Positions 44,504-56,596 of a DNA stretch of 64,000 bases are shown piece after piece. The stretch spans positions 13,626,450 through 13,690,449 of the forward strand of contig CP136069.1 in assembly GCA_032622095.1 (NCBI GenBank), written 5' to 3'. Numbering within the stretch: the stretch's first letter is position 1; each line of letters opens with the position of its first letter. The notes under the pieces were generated by a model. The model saw only the letters and a program-made list of their open reading frames with translations, did no database searches and was not told the DNA's origin. This DNA comes from Siphonodentalium dalli. Taxonomy: Eukaryota > Mollusca > Scaphopoda > Gadilida > Siphonodentaliidae. Position numbers and translations under genes: made by a program.

Positions 44504-47500
44504 GGCTTTAGTAAATTGGTCGATACGTGTATGTATTTTTTTCTCGAGAATGTTTCATGTCTTCATTATTGCCTTTTGCATACGAGTTTGGTATAGTAGT
44601 GTGCTAAATTTTGCACAATACTATACAAGGCTCTATTCCTGGAAGAGGTGAAATATTTCACAGTATGGGGTGGTTCCAGCTCCAGCTAGATTGCATGATT
44701 GTTGTGTCTTTTGTGATCCAATTATTGCAATAAATATTGAATAGATTAATCGGGATTATCCATGATTGTCAGTGACAGAAAGAAAAATTGGCTACCTTAA
44801 AGGGACATTGCTAATTCGAACCTCCAATTTTTTCCTACGTAATTTGGAGCGACAGATACAATAGGTCGATAAATAAAAGAACTATTGTTATATGCTCTGA
44901 AAAACACTTTGCCAAAGTCACAGCCATTTTTCAGCCACTTACAACTTTTCGCCAGTCAGACAAATGCTCTTTATGCTACCATATCAGCAATAGACTACTA
45001 CGAAACGGTCTTTCTGTTCCATGTTATGCAATTGGCTGTTTTCTGTTTTGGACCCAAACACCGTATTCACAGTTGTATTTTGTATTACTTCAATACGTCA
45101 TTTTGGGTTACATAATGCTCGTAGAAAGGTAGTTCAGATATTTATCGACCTATTTAATATACTGAGTAAAATTCAAAAGCGAATAATATTATGTGTATTT
45201 CGGAGCGCAAACCGCCATTTGGCTTTAAATTACCTAAATCATGCAATCTCGAGCTGGGATCTTCACTTTCTGCACCGGTATCAAGTAAGTAATATATTAC
45301 ATGCAAAAGGATCCCAGTATTTGAACTTGTGGAGTATGATCTCCATGGGCAGAGCCAGAGTAGAGATACATGACATGATCTGGGGGTGCCCCTGGTCAAT
45401 AAATCGGGTCTCCCTTCAATAATTATATATAATTAACAATTTGTGTTTTCTTGTCAGTGTGTTATTGATGTTTGTGTGTTGAAGAAAAAAATTTCCAGGT
45501 TGATGTTGAAACATTGTGACGATGGGAAACCTTCAAGATGTGTTTGGGTTGTAAACTAATTTTACAAAACCTATATTGCATTTAAGATTTATAAACAGAA
45601 TCAAGAGCTTGTTTCAGCAAAATCATTAACTTATGTTATTCAATATTACGGTAGAATATTGACTTTTCGATTTTTGTGATTTTGATTTAATTTTGTCAAG
45701 TTCGATGTCCGCGGCTAACTATTCAACTGACAGGTCTAATTAGGCAAAGAAAAAACTGTCAACCATTTCGACAACATCTTGGGTCGAAAAGCGGCCATCC
45801 TTGCTTCCATGATTTAGATTTTTTGACAGGGTGAACATCACTGGAAGGTGAACCACGAGTTAAGAATACTGATATGTCAGCAACGAGTCGACAGACAAAA
45901 CAATTCCGCCATTTCAAAAGAACAGAAATTAGGTTTAAAATGGACTGTTGATATTTCGTGATTTTTCCCGAGTGCAAATTATAATGGTACCAAAACATTG
46001 GCAAAACTGTTTACCCATTTAAAAAAAAAATTGGATTAAAAATCGACTTTTCGTATTTTCGCGATTTTAATCCGATTTTCACAATATAGGTGGGGCTCTC
46101 GTTGGGCTTGTTTTGTCGTCTTACAATTCTAAACACATCTAACCAATCACTGATGGAATACTGAATTGTAATTTGATTCTTTTGTATGTTTTTTTTTATC
46201 CTTTGATGGAGTAAGTTTGAAGAAGCATGCTGTTCTTGTATGGACACAACATTACTTTCCAGTCTGTTCCAGCAGATTGTTTTCATACTCGTGTTAGTTA
46301 CACTGAATAATCGTTGGCTTCCCATCGAAATGGCGGTGTTACATGTTCACAGTCAGTAATCATGTGGTCCGTGTTCACAGAAATGAATAATGTAGTCTCG
46401 AGTTTAAATACAATTGGTGCGGATTTTGAAAATAATCAACAGAAAAAAACAAAGTAATTTCTTATAAAGGACCTTGAGTCCATGACACAGTAATTGTATA
46501 TATTACCAATTATATTCCAAAACGTTGTTAACACAAATGTGTCAAAATAAACTGCAGTACATATATTGGCAGAAATGCCTCCAATTTTGTTCTGCCGTCC
46601 AAATTTTGTCCTGTATATTTTTTTTAAATCCGACATTTTTATTAAAACTTGAGACCAAATTGTTAGACCGTTACGGTCATCCTATGGAGCCGGTGTTAGG
46701 ATGGACATTTCTGATAGTTCTTGGGGTACCAGTTGCAAAATTCAATTTCCAACATAGAACTTTTCGGACATGGACATTTGATCTGGTTCAATTGAAATTT
46801 TCAGTTTGAAATTCTTAGCTGGAGGAAAACATATCATAATCTCACTCTTGTCGTGGGTCGCACAACAAAAGATATGGTATATAAAATAATATTAATATAT
46901 GTGACAAATCATGCGAGATGAATCCAATTATCTTGCATATTTTTGTCGCATTATCTGGCCAGCTTACGAAGTGGCACAAACAGTTTTCCATATGATTACA
47001 ATGAATCAGCGACTATATGCATATTGCAGTCCTGCATAAATGTCGAAACAATATATGTCAAATACTGTGGATCCATGTGTGTGGATTCACAGATATCTGG
47101 CCCCCATTTACTATCAGTTCTCAACTTTTCATGGAACAGTCAACATGGACACCAGAGTTTCAGCATCATCCATATGTGCTTCTGTTTATCCTACATGTAA
47201 TATCAGTGATTGTGACATTGTGTTGATATTTAATGATATTTTCTTTTTTAATCGTTCGAGGAGTTGTATGTATCTGACACAAAATTAGTCATAACAATAA
47301 AGGTATCTGTATTTATTATATGATTGCCTATAAAATAGCGGGAAATTACCGAAACACAGATCTGTGTATCTCTTATAAGCCACAGTGAAATACGACTTCA
47401 TTATTTCACCGTAGGTTTCGTTATATTTCATTGTGCCTACTGGTGGTTTACCCGAGTTCAAAATTTGAAGACAAATTCAATAACCGCGCATTATAGTAAA

Positions 47501-47932
47501 TTGTCTGTAAACTTATCAGTTACAGCCCAAAAGCTTATTCGAACAAGAGTTATTTCTTATAATTTAATCCGTCATTTCAAAGCAAAAACTTTCCACAGAA
47601 AAAGTTGAAACAGACACTCTTGACACTCAAGTGTCGTCAACAATTCAGCGTTTTTGATTGGCTACTCGGTACTTATCACACACTGTGCAGCTGGGGCCTG
47701 TGCATGTGGTATTTATATATTTCGACTGTGGTGACACACAGATTTGTTAGTTTTTATTTGATTCTGTGTTTCATTTATGTGCACAAGTCATTTGCTTGTT
47801 CTAGGTAATTGCGCACTTATGATTAGTAGGAATTATTCCTCAAGTTGCTGTAATATTAAAAGTAAAAATTCCGTATAGCTCAGCAACTATAGTAAGGTGC
47901 ATAGAATAAAAAGATTACCTACAGTGTTTTGT
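44504..47932. other. no gene seen
   Basis: The longest stretch with neither gene nor clear repeat. A TTAAAGGGACATTGCTAATT start near 44,798 looks like one end of a TTAA-type element whose other end I could not place. Two similar CGACTTTTCG...TTTTAAT stretches lie near 45,665 and 46,045. ORFs up to 133 codons have no known domain. Confidence 0.4.
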
Positions 47933-48408
47933 TTAACCCTTTCAGTGCCAGGTCCGATTTTTGTATCAACCCATATACCCTGTGCCAATGCATTCTCTTA
48001 TATATGTGAGTCGACCATAGGTCGCCTCACATATATAAGAGAATGAATGCATTGGCCTAACAGTTTGTAATCATTTATTATTATTTTTACAATTTTTTAC
48101 AATTTTAATAATTTTTTTCTTATATTCTTTAACTCTTTCAGTACAAGACTTATTTTGTAGGTTTAGTGCCAGGGAATCTTACGTTTTTCATTACTATGAA
48201 TACTTGGTGATAGTTTTGAGTTATAACATGCCCCTAAGGTTTGATCCAGTTTGTTTTTAAATTCGCTATAGCATGCTTAAGCATACCCAAAAATAATTCA
48301 ACCCAAAAAAACAAAAATAATAATAATTTTTCTTTAATTTTTTAGGGCCGATTTTACAGACCGTAAATTAGGGCCAATGAGATCGGCCTCTGGCACTGAA
48401 AGGGTTAA
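47933..48408. mobile_element. TTAA-flanked hairpin element, family E variant
   Basis: Ends TTAACCCTTTCAGTGCCAGG and CTGGCACTGAAAGGGTTAA. It carries one hairpin of the family E type (about 47,986-48,057) with an extra ATGA in the right arm. The termini differ from copies 1 and 2 after TTAACCCTTT, so two related families share the hairpin module. Confidence 0.85.
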
Positions 48409-48424
48409 ATACCTGAAACATCTT

Positions 48425-48530
48425 ATTCGTGTCTGGAAAGAAATATCAAATGTTCACGAAGCCGCGAGTGAAAATTTGATATTTCTTTCCAGACATTGAT
48501 GAGATTTCGGTATTCAAACAAAAACTCTAG
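48425..48530. repeat. hairpin element, family F copy 1
   Basis: TGTCTGGAAAGAAATATCAA and its reverse complement TTGATATTTCTTTCCAGACA surround a short GCCGCGAGTG centre. A second copy is at about 63,460-63,545. Confidence 0.85.
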
Positions 48531-48559
48531 GTATTCTCTATATGGTACATGCAAGATTA

Positions 48560-48712
48560 TTGGTGCTTTTAATAGTGTTATGTCTAATCCTGTGTCGGTG
48601 ACCAGTGGTCATTACGTAGTCATAACAATGAAGGTACCTGTATGTAGTAAGACTATAGGTGCTTTAGTGTTATGTCTAATCATGTGACAGGGACCAGTGG
48701 TCCTAAATTAGA
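48560..48712 (+). repeat. short direct duplication
   Basis: GTGTTATGTCTAATC followed by GTGACCAGTGGTC / GGGACCAGTGGTC occurs twice about 95 bp apart. Confidence 0.65.
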
Positions 48713-48741
48713 ACCATGGCATCCGATGACTCAGTTGAAAA

Positions 48742-49294
48742 ACTAGACCAAGAATTTTCGGTCCACAACAGTTTGGGATATCGGTTGAATTGATGTTGTT
48801 TTGGACCAAGTCCCATCCCGTTACTCTTCTATAACAGACTTTACACCTACAATCTTGTGATTATGTTAAATTAAACTGATGCTGTGCATATATGAACAGA
48901 GGGCAGCCTTCCCCCAGAATGATGATATCAAACATGCATATACCAGATGCCAGTTGAATGTCAAAGCAACAAGATTTATAAGTAAACAAGGTTATAAATT
49001 GTTTTCCAGAGAATTTCAATTTGTTGCAGTATCAGAAAATGCATGAAACAATATATTAAACAATCATGTCATCAGTATGCGTTTTTCTATCATGGTAAAT
49101 TATATAACATTATGAAGGGTGATTAATCACATTCAGGGTTTCGCGTGATTACCAGGCTCCATGTGTAAATGTATTAGAAATTTTCAATGAAAGTTTGTTA
49201 TAGAAGAGTAACGGAACGGGACTCGGTCCAAAACAGCATCAACCCAACTGATATCTCAAGCTGTTGTGGACTGAATATACTTGGTCAATCGATA
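48742..49294. mobile_element. foldback element with ~105-bp inverted arms
   Basis: The left arm (GTCCACAACAGTTTGGGATA ... GTTTTGGACCAAGTCCC ... GTTACTCTTCTATAACA) is mirrored by 49,195-49,294 with about 85-90% identity by eye. The centre is AT-rich with no ORF. Confidence 0.8.
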
Positions 49295-50034
49295 AAGTGA
49301 TAATGCATCATGGCTTCAAATAATATAAATGCTGGATCTAAGCCCGGTAAACGCCCATTACACACATGGGTGTCGGATCCGTGTATCTAGGGCACCATAT
49401 TTATACTTGTGTATCTAGATCTCAGGCTTAGTTTATAATTTTAGCAAATGGAGAATAAAACACTTCGGCAATATCCAAAACAATCTGAAGTAAATGTTAT
49501 GTTGGCCTATGTTAATGTGCCAAAAACTAAACCAACTGAGTCACGGCTTCCTGATAGGAACAATTATGAAGATTTTCTTTTTTTACAGGTCCTTGATTGA
49601 TGTTTTGATTCATTTGTTGTCAATAAATGTTGTATCTCTATAGATGAGTGTTCGTTATTATTCCCTTAACAAATAAATGCCTAAAAACAATTAAGCCCCC
49701 CCCCCCCCCCCGATATTTTTCAAGGATACCTTCAGATCTTGTAATCAGAATGCGATGAAGCTTTGAGAAGATATAACTATTCATATGGGGAGTTAAGTGG
49801 GAAAAGTCGACTAAAAGTAGGTAAAAAAATCACAAAACCACTGTGTTCACTAAGAGGGAACATGCTGTTCACATATGGTGGACATCTGGTCATGTTCAAA
49901 TTTCAGAATTGTCGGTTAATGACTGGTGGACCTCTCCTTTGTGACTTGGGGGTTGGTTTGCAAATTAAATTTCTCAGACTTGAAAAATTCTATCTACTTT
50001 AAGGAGGGGGTGCAGTTGGGAATTGCAAGGTGGA
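49295..50034. other. no gene seen; poly-C run
   Basis: A C run of about 20 bases lies at 49,692-49,712. Nothing else was recognised. Confidence 0.45.
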
Positions 50035-50444
50035 CAACACATATTTTATTCGAGTCGAGGAACCCACCCATCAAAGCTCAGAGTGATCAGATATTGATTT
50101 TTGAAGTTTGTTATTTCTCGAAATGTGTACTAATAATAATTGGCCCAGAAACACGTAGTCAAACAGAAAAATTGCAGATAAAGATGGATAACTCTAAAAT
50201 CAAGTAGTAATAATAACCACTTGATTTTGGAGTTATCCATCTTCATCTGCCATTTTGACTGAGACCATCCTTTTGATGGCGTGTTTCTGGGCCACAAACA
50301 ATAGAAATAACAAACTTCAAAAATCAAAATCTGATCACTTTGAGCGTTGATGGGTAGGTTCATCGACTCAAATAAAATATGTTTTACCCCCGAAGCCAAA
50401 GATATAGTAATTTAGGAGCGTCTGATCGAATTGAGTACCTTTAA
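50035..50444. mobile_element. MITE, family C (third copy)
   Basis: Inverted arms TATTCGAGTCGAGGAACCCA and GGTTCATCGACTCAAATAAA meet at a centre around 50,195-50,225 (ATAACTCTAAAATCAAGTAG versus CTTGATTTTGGAGTTAT). The right end is GAATTGAGTACCTTTAA; the left end is diverged. Confidence 0.8.
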
Positions 50445-50929
50445 GTCACCCATTATCCTTTGTTGCAGTTGTCTCACACACTACTGCCACCTGGTGGAAG
50501 GTGGTCGACATATGCCCTGATATTACGCTATGAGGGTATGATGCTTCAGTAGAATAACTGTATTGGATGACAATCGATGACAAGATCAAATATCTCAAAA
50601 CTCACAAATAATAAAAAGTTTTGCAGCAAATTTCAGTCCAAAAACACACAAAATATCAGTGTATTTCAGAAAAAAATCCTTATTCGAAACAGACCAATTT
50701 GTGCTAAATTTTGCCACAAATTCACACAGATAAATATTCACAAATACAATTCATTCATTTATAATAGATACTCCTGGGGGTATTGTCTATTATAGATAAG
50801 TGGCACAAATGAATTTGATGTATTATCTTACCAAATCTGCCTTTTTGAGAACATTGTTCTTGTCACTAATTGTCAATACATCCAATAAACATAGATCATG
50901 TAACGAGTCTCTAACCCAGGAACCAGTCA
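50445..50929. other. no gene seen
   Basis: AT-rich, with a TATAATAGATA echo near 50,758 and 50,790. No gene. Confidence 0.4.
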
Positions 50930-51209
50930 AAGCTGCAATACAGAGTTCAGTCCCCTCGCTATGCTTTGTCTGAACGCTGCCAGAATGTGTAATTTCTTAA
51001 TTAAATCTAACATTTTTTATTGAAGTGTTTTGTCAGTTACAATTAATTCTGATTGATCTAGACAATTTTTAAATGAATATGGACAGTTTCTCAGAATAAT
51101 GCAGAATGAATTGTAACTTACAAAAGTCTCAAATAAATAAATGTGACATTTCTTCACATTACGTGCAGCGGTAAGTCCGGCGAAGGGGACTGAACTCTGC
51201 ATGGAGCTT
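50930..51209. mobile_element. MITE with ~29-bp inverted ends
   Basis: AAGCTGCAATACAGAGTTCA and GTCCCCTCG at the left mirror CGAAGGGGAC and TGAACTCTGCATGGAGCTT at the right, about 280 bp, interior AT-rich. Confidence 0.75.
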
Positions 51210-52326
51210 GGCCGCGACCACCCCAGAGAATTCAAATTGGGAGAAGTCACTTATCCAATGATCCATAGTATATTATAAGGGAGAAATGGAGAAGTTACAA
51301 AGACTGAATTTCAATTTACTCTCTCTTCACTTTTATGTGATTTAACAAGAACTGGGCTGTCATCCGGTGCATACCCCCATGGATGTGACGTACCGTCAGT
51401 GTTGGCATACCTATGATGACCTATATGGCTGCGACACTCAGGCAGACAGAAAACAATGGAACACTTTCAGATTAACAAAGATGAATAACTCTTGATCGGA
51501 GAACTAGTACAAAACTAATGAACACTTCATTAAATGTCCTGATAGTAGTGAATATCCATACAATTTCATTAAGGTGGACATCCTATGGTTGAGATATCTG
51601 CTCAGACGGACAAAAAAAACCCATCATTTCCAGATAAACAAATAGCAATAATTCTAGAAAGGAAAATCCTAAAAAAAAATTGACTGAACACTCCATCAAA
51701 TGTCCTCATAGTAAAGAACATCCGTGCATACCAGGACGGACGGACGGACGGCCAGACGATCGGTTTGGATACACCCACCATTTCCTTCTGTCATGGGGGT
51801 ATAATAAGTAATTATGCAATATATGCTGTTTTGAAATATGCACACTGTTATAGAAGAGATAAGCAACTTCTCCCAAGGACAAAATATGAAGAAGTGACCA
51901 TTTTAAGGAGATCTCTCCAGTGGCGCCCTCTATTGGGCCTCTATGCTGTTTTCACTGCTCTACTCTGGCTATAGAGATCATAATCCACCAGTTCAAAACC
52001 AGTGAAAAGTTTTAATTTATGACCAGGAAGTCTATACAGTGAAAATATAATGGTTTTAATTAATATCTGTTAGTTAATGTGGTACTACACAGTATATGAA
52101 GGTCCCCGGTCGAGATTCCATGACTTAGGCAACTTCTGTGCACCAATTTTGCAACCCATCGCTTACAATCATAGATAAATTCAATGTTTATCATGTTATT
52201 TTATAGAGTTCCCTGTCAGAAATTCAAAAAGTTCATAGGTTTTGAACTGGTAAAATATGCTCTCTAGACTCTATGGGAATAATGAGAGTAGAGATTCATT
52301 GAATCTACCAATAGATAAATTATAGA
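51210..52326. repeat. dispersed repeat (family G) and flanks
   Basis: About 51,355-51,550 (CCGGTGCATACC, GTTGGCATACCTATG, CAGGCAGACAGA, GAACACTTCATTAAATGTCC) matches 60,855-61,045. It ends near a GGAC run at 51,733-51,752. From 51,960 on nothing was recognised. Confidence 0.6.
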
Positions 52327-52543
52327 TATAGTAATGCCCTAAGTAATCGACCCCTTAACCACAGCAGAATTATGGGTAACTTTTCAGGATTTAGTCGGAA
52401 ATATGGCTTGTTGCCATTCATCGGAAAGCTCTCTCCAAGAGCTTTTCGATGAATGGCAAAAAGCCATATTTCCAACTAAATCCTGAAAAGTTACCCATAA
52501 TTCTGCTGTGGTTAAGGGGTCGATTACTTAGGGCATTTCTGTA
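52327..52543. mobile_element. snap-back hairpin element, family D copy 3
   Basis: Palindrome from TATAGTAATGCCC to GGGCATTTCTGTA with the family arms around GAAAGCTCTCTCCAAGAGCTTTTC. Confidence 0.9.
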
Positions 52544-52711
52544 AGTACCCTCTCTATCCCAAATAAAGGTGGTCAAGAAAAAGAAAGAAATGTTTGAAAT
52601 GAGATGGTTTTTTTCTGAACAAAAATCAGAACAGAAAAAACATGTATTTGGATGTTCACACTGGTTCACAAATGATTTATGTTCACCGAAACCTCAATAA
52701 AAATAACAACC

Positions 52712-52858
52712 GGCGAGCTTCAAGAGAATGAAATTCTCAATTGTGCTTCTGAAGGGCAAAAATATGTGTGGACTAATTACGAGGCTACATCACGCTCCGT
52801 AACCTCATGGAAATACCGTACACATCAGGATGGAGAGACTTGGCGGAAACACTATTAA
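52712..52858 (+). other. possible exon remnant, unassigned
   Basis: One frame reads GELQENEILNCASEGQKYVW, then TNYEATSRSVTSWKYRTHQ and DGETWRKHY and stops at 52,856-52,858. The Cys, Trp and hydrophilic pattern suggests an extracellular module, but no splice acceptor or partner exon is visible. GGTAATT follows soon after. Confidence 0.2.
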
Positions 52859-52869
52859 AGATGATTTCA

Positions 52870-53540
52870 GGTAATTAAAGGGACTCAAAGCCTTCAAAGT
52901 GGCTTCGTGTGAAATAACATAACCCATAGAGAGCCCCACATAGACCGGATCAGATGACACTCCATTGTAATAACATAACCCATAGAGAGCCCCACACAGA
53001 CTGGATCAGACGACACTCCATAGTACATGCTTCTATCTGTGTGAGGCTCCCGGTGGGTTCATGTGAAATAACATAACCCATAGAGAGCCCCACATAGACC
53101 GGATCAGATGACACTCCATTGTAATAACATAACCCATAGAGAGCCCCACACAGACTGGATCAGACGACACTCCATAGTGCATGCTTCTGTCTGTGTGAGG
53201 CTCCCGGTGGGTTCATGTGAAATAACATAACCCATAGAGAGCCCCACATAGACCGGATCAGATGACACTCCATTGTAATAACATAACCCATAGAGAGCCC
53301 CACATAGACTGGATCAGATGACACTCCATAGTGCATGCTTCTGTCTGTGTGAGGCTCCGGGTGGGTTCATGTGAAATAACATAAAACTCTGTAAAATAAC
53401 TACCATCAACAAGACATGAAAGAATAGATGGACTTTGTTCTTATTTTCATTATTAATAACTCGTCAATAATGAAATGTCGCATGTCAAAACAATTGTTAT
53501 GTAAACATTGGAATTACCGATAAAAGTCGAATTCGTCAAA
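52870..53540 (+). repeat. 157-bp tandem repeat (three units) in a dispersed repeat
   Basis: GTTCATGTGAAATAACATAA CCC recurs at about 52,904, 53,056 and 53,213, each followed by two diverged half-units CCCATAGAGAGCCCCACA. The flanks (AAAGGGACTCAAAG left, TTAATAACTC...GGAATTACCGATA right) match 20,455-20,640, which lacks the array. Confidence 0.85.
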
Positions 53541-53725
53541 TGATTTACCAAAGTTTAATTCGTCCAATGATTTACCAAAGTTTAATTCATCCAATGATAT
53601 ACCAAAATCACTACTATCAACATTTAAATGTACTGTCGATCAAACAAGCAATCATCAGCATAAATATCACAATTGTTTACAAAAATAAACAGAAAAGTGT
53701 TACAAGCTTTAAGTCACCACATTAA

Positions 53726-54409
53726 ACTAATGCTGAACCACTCCATGTAGGTGCTGTAGAGTTATCTCTCCTGGATACAGTAACTAATGCTGAACCACTC
53801 CATGTAGGTGCTGTAGAGTTATCTCTCCTGGATACAGTAACTAATGCTGAACCACTCCATGTAGGTGCTGTAGAGTTATATGTCCTGGGTACAGTAACTA
53901 ATGCTGAACCACTCATGTAGGTGCTGTAGAGTTATCTATCCAGGGTACAGTAACTAATGCTGAACCACTCCATGTAGGTGCTGTAGAGTTATCTCTCCTG
54001 GATACAGTAACTAATGCTGAACCACTCATGTAGGTGCTGTAGAGTTATCTCTCCTGGATACAGTAACTAATGCTGAACCACTCCATGTAGGTGCTGTAGA
54101 GTTATATGTCCTGGGTACAGTAACTAATGCTGAACCACTCCATGTAGGTGCTGTAGAGTTATCTCTCCTGGATACAGTAACTAATGCTGAACCACTCCAT
54201 GTAGGTGCTGTAGAGTTATATGTCCTGGGTACAGTAACTAATGCTGAACCACTCCATGTAGGTGCTGTAGAGTTATATGTCCTGGGTACAGTAACTAATG
54301 CTGAACCACTCCATGTAGGTGCTGTAGAGTTATATGTCCTGGGTACAGTAACTAATGCTGAACCACTCCATGTAGGTGCTGTAGAGTTATATGTCCTGGG
54401 TACAGTAAC
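53726..54409. repeat. 57-bp tandem repeat, twelve copies
   Basis: Unit ACTAATGCTGAACCACTCCA plus TGTAGGTGCTGTAGAGTTAT and an ending of two kinds (CTCTCCTGGATACAGTA or ATGTCCTGGGTACAGTA). On the minus strand each unit encodes 19 residues such as SGSALVTVSRRDNSTAPTW, but two units lost one C, which breaks the frame near 53,913 and 54,029. It resembles a mucin-like coding repeat yet no surrounding exon is seen. Confidence 0.9.
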
Positions 54410-54424
54410 AAAGGAGGTGGCCTC

Positions 54425-54641
54425 TACAGTGATGTCCTAAATAATCGACCCCTAAACCACAGCAGAATTATGGGAAATTATTCAGGATTTAGTCGGAAAT
54501 ATGGCTTGCTGCCATTCACATGAAAGCTCTCGGTGAGAGCTTTCCAATGAATGGCAAAAAGCCATATTTCCGACTAAATCCTGAAAAATGTCCCATAATT
54601 CTGCTGTGGTTAAAGGGTCATATTCTTAGGGAATTACTGTA
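54425..54641. mobile_element. snap-back hairpin element, family D copy 4
   Basis: Palindrome from TACAGTGATGTCC to GGAATTACTGTA, centre GAAAGCTCTCGGTGAGAGCTTTC. It starts 15 bp after the 57-bp array. Confidence 0.9.
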
Positions 54642-54704
54642 CCTCATTAAAAACCCACTCTTTGTTTATTCTTTCAATGTTATTTCTTGGGTTAATACAC
54701 CCTT

Positions 54705-55078
54705 GGTCAAGTGGTCTTGCTAATGCGCTATGATGCTGGTGGGTCCTATCGAATTTCTATGATGCTGTTAGGGCAAACTGATGCTGTTAAGAAAAAGTAC
54801 CGTTAATTTTCAAGTTCCAATATTCATGGTGTTCGGACAATGTGAATACATCCAGGAAAACCAATATTGAAAATATTTTGCAATAAATGTTTTTGAATGG
54901 TTGATACTCATAATGGTTTTTCCTGGATATGTTCAGATTATCATAACATCGCGAAAAAGACAAATTAACAAAAAATATAACGGTACTTTTTGTTAACAGC
55001 ATCAGTTTGCCCTAACAGCATCATAGCAATTCAACAGAACACAACCGCATCATAGCACATTTGCAGGACCACTTGACC
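54705..55078. mobile_element. foldback element with long inverted arms
   Basis: GGTCAAGTGGTCTTGC ... GATGCTGTTAGGGCAAACTG ... AAAAAGTACCGTTA on the left mirrors TAACGGTACTTTTT ... CAGTTTGCCCTAACAGCATC ... GGACCACTTGACC on the right. Arms exceed 100 bp and leave a 170-bp AT-rich centre. It ends 8 bp before the next family D copy. Confidence 0.85.
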
Positions 55079-55086
55079 AGCGGTGA

Positions 55087-55301
55087 TGCAGTAATGCCCT
55101 AAATAATCGACTCCTTAACCACAGCAAAATTATGGGTAACTTTTCAGGATTTAGTCGAAAATATGGCTTGTTGCCATTCATTGGAAAGCTCTGTGAGAGC
55201 TTTCGGATGAATGGCAACAAGCCATATTTCCGACTATATCCTGAAAAATTATCAATAATTCTGCTGTGGGTAAGGAGTCGATTATTTGGGGCATCACTGT
55301 A
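55087..55301. mobile_element. snap-back hairpin element, family D copy 5
   Basis: Palindrome from TGCAGTAATGCCC to GGGGCATCACTGTA, centre GGAAAGCTCTGTGAGAGCTTTC. Confidence 0.9.
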
Positions 55302-56065
55302 TATACAAGAGAATTGTGTATAACAGGGATTGTTGCCATAGAGATGACATGTGTACAAACTCATTCAATATAAGTGACAGGGAAGCATAGCAAGAAAGCA
55401 ATAGTATCTTCAAATGAACTCAGTATCTTAGTAGAGAGACCTCAATGTAAATAAATCTTATTTTATTAGATAACTCAAATTAGGTATTAACGCGCTTACA
55501 GAAAGCAATGGTTCATATTGATTAGTGGGAAATGTTCATATAATAAGTTCAACAAATGACATAATATCTGAACATTTCAAAATGGAACTACTCATCAATG
55601 AGAATTTAGTAGAGATAGAGTTAAGCAATAATAACAAGAAAACAGAAACCTAGAAGTTTGATACGAATCGATCAAGATGTCACTTTTAGAAATTTAAGAA
55701 GATAATTCTGTCTGCAAGGGCCTCCGGTCACATCATTGCAGGCAATATTAATCTCAGAAATTTGTCAACATTTATGAGAACCCAAATTCAAAAAGTCATA
55801 TAATTCACTTCAGAATGGTAAGACTCCTATAGGTTATTAATTGTGCAGCAACATATCTTCTCCGAAAATGGAATAGTCTGTGCTGTAAAATACTATTGTT
55901 GCATAAAAAATACTATTTCTGTACAATGTTTTTTGTAAAAAATAAGTGGAACGACGAAAATTAAATGTTTCAGACATGGAATGCACGTACCACACCAATA
56001 AACATCAGGGCATTGCACCTCCCAACTGCAGCAGGTAAATACTCTCATGGCGTGTTCTTATGATA
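55302..56065. other. no gene seen
   Basis: AT-rich. GAAATGTTCATATAATAAGT...CTGAACATTTC near 55,528-55,581 is a diverged copy of the hairpin at 60,034-60,105. Confidence 0.45.
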
Positions 56066-56282
56066 GACAGTAATGTCCTAAATAATCGACTCCTTAACCA
56101 CAGCAGAATTATGAGTAATTTTTCAGGATTTAGTCGCAAATATGGCTTGTTGCCATTAATCGGAAAGCTCTCACTGAGAACTTTCCGATGAATGGCAACA
56201 AGCCATATTTCCGACTAAATCCTGAAAAATTACCCATAATTCTGCTGTGGTTAAGGAATCGATTATTTAGGGCATTACTGTA
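56066..56282. mobile_element. snap-back hairpin element, family D copy 6
   Basis: Palindrome from GACAGTAATGTCC to GGGCATTACTGTA with the family arms. TATGGGTGTGTAAATAC after it repeats the sequence before it (GTAAATACTCTCATGG), so a ~50-bp stretch flanks it on both sides. Confidence 0.9.
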
Positions 56283-56596
56283 TGGGTGTGTAAATACTCT
56301 CATGGTGTGTTCTTATGATATATGGGTGTATCAATACTTTGATGGCTTGTCCTCAGGATGTATGGGTGTATCATCGTTTATGCAAATCTGTGTGTTTGCG
56401 TATGGCAGACCACTAAAATGTGATCTACTTGCGGGTTCCAAATAAACATACCTCAGCGTGTTTCATTTTTGTCAAAATAATCACACCCCTATGGTGCTTA
56501 TTTGGACTACGTTTATTAAATTCTGGAGATCATAAATGCAAAAATTCCTCCATTTTCTCCTTAGTTTCAGTCGCTGATTCAATCTAATGAATCTTT

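Noticed and set aside
45021-45422. 133-codon plus-strand ORF
   Set aside because: Overlaps an 81-codon ORF on the other strand; composition and lack of a domain suggest chance.
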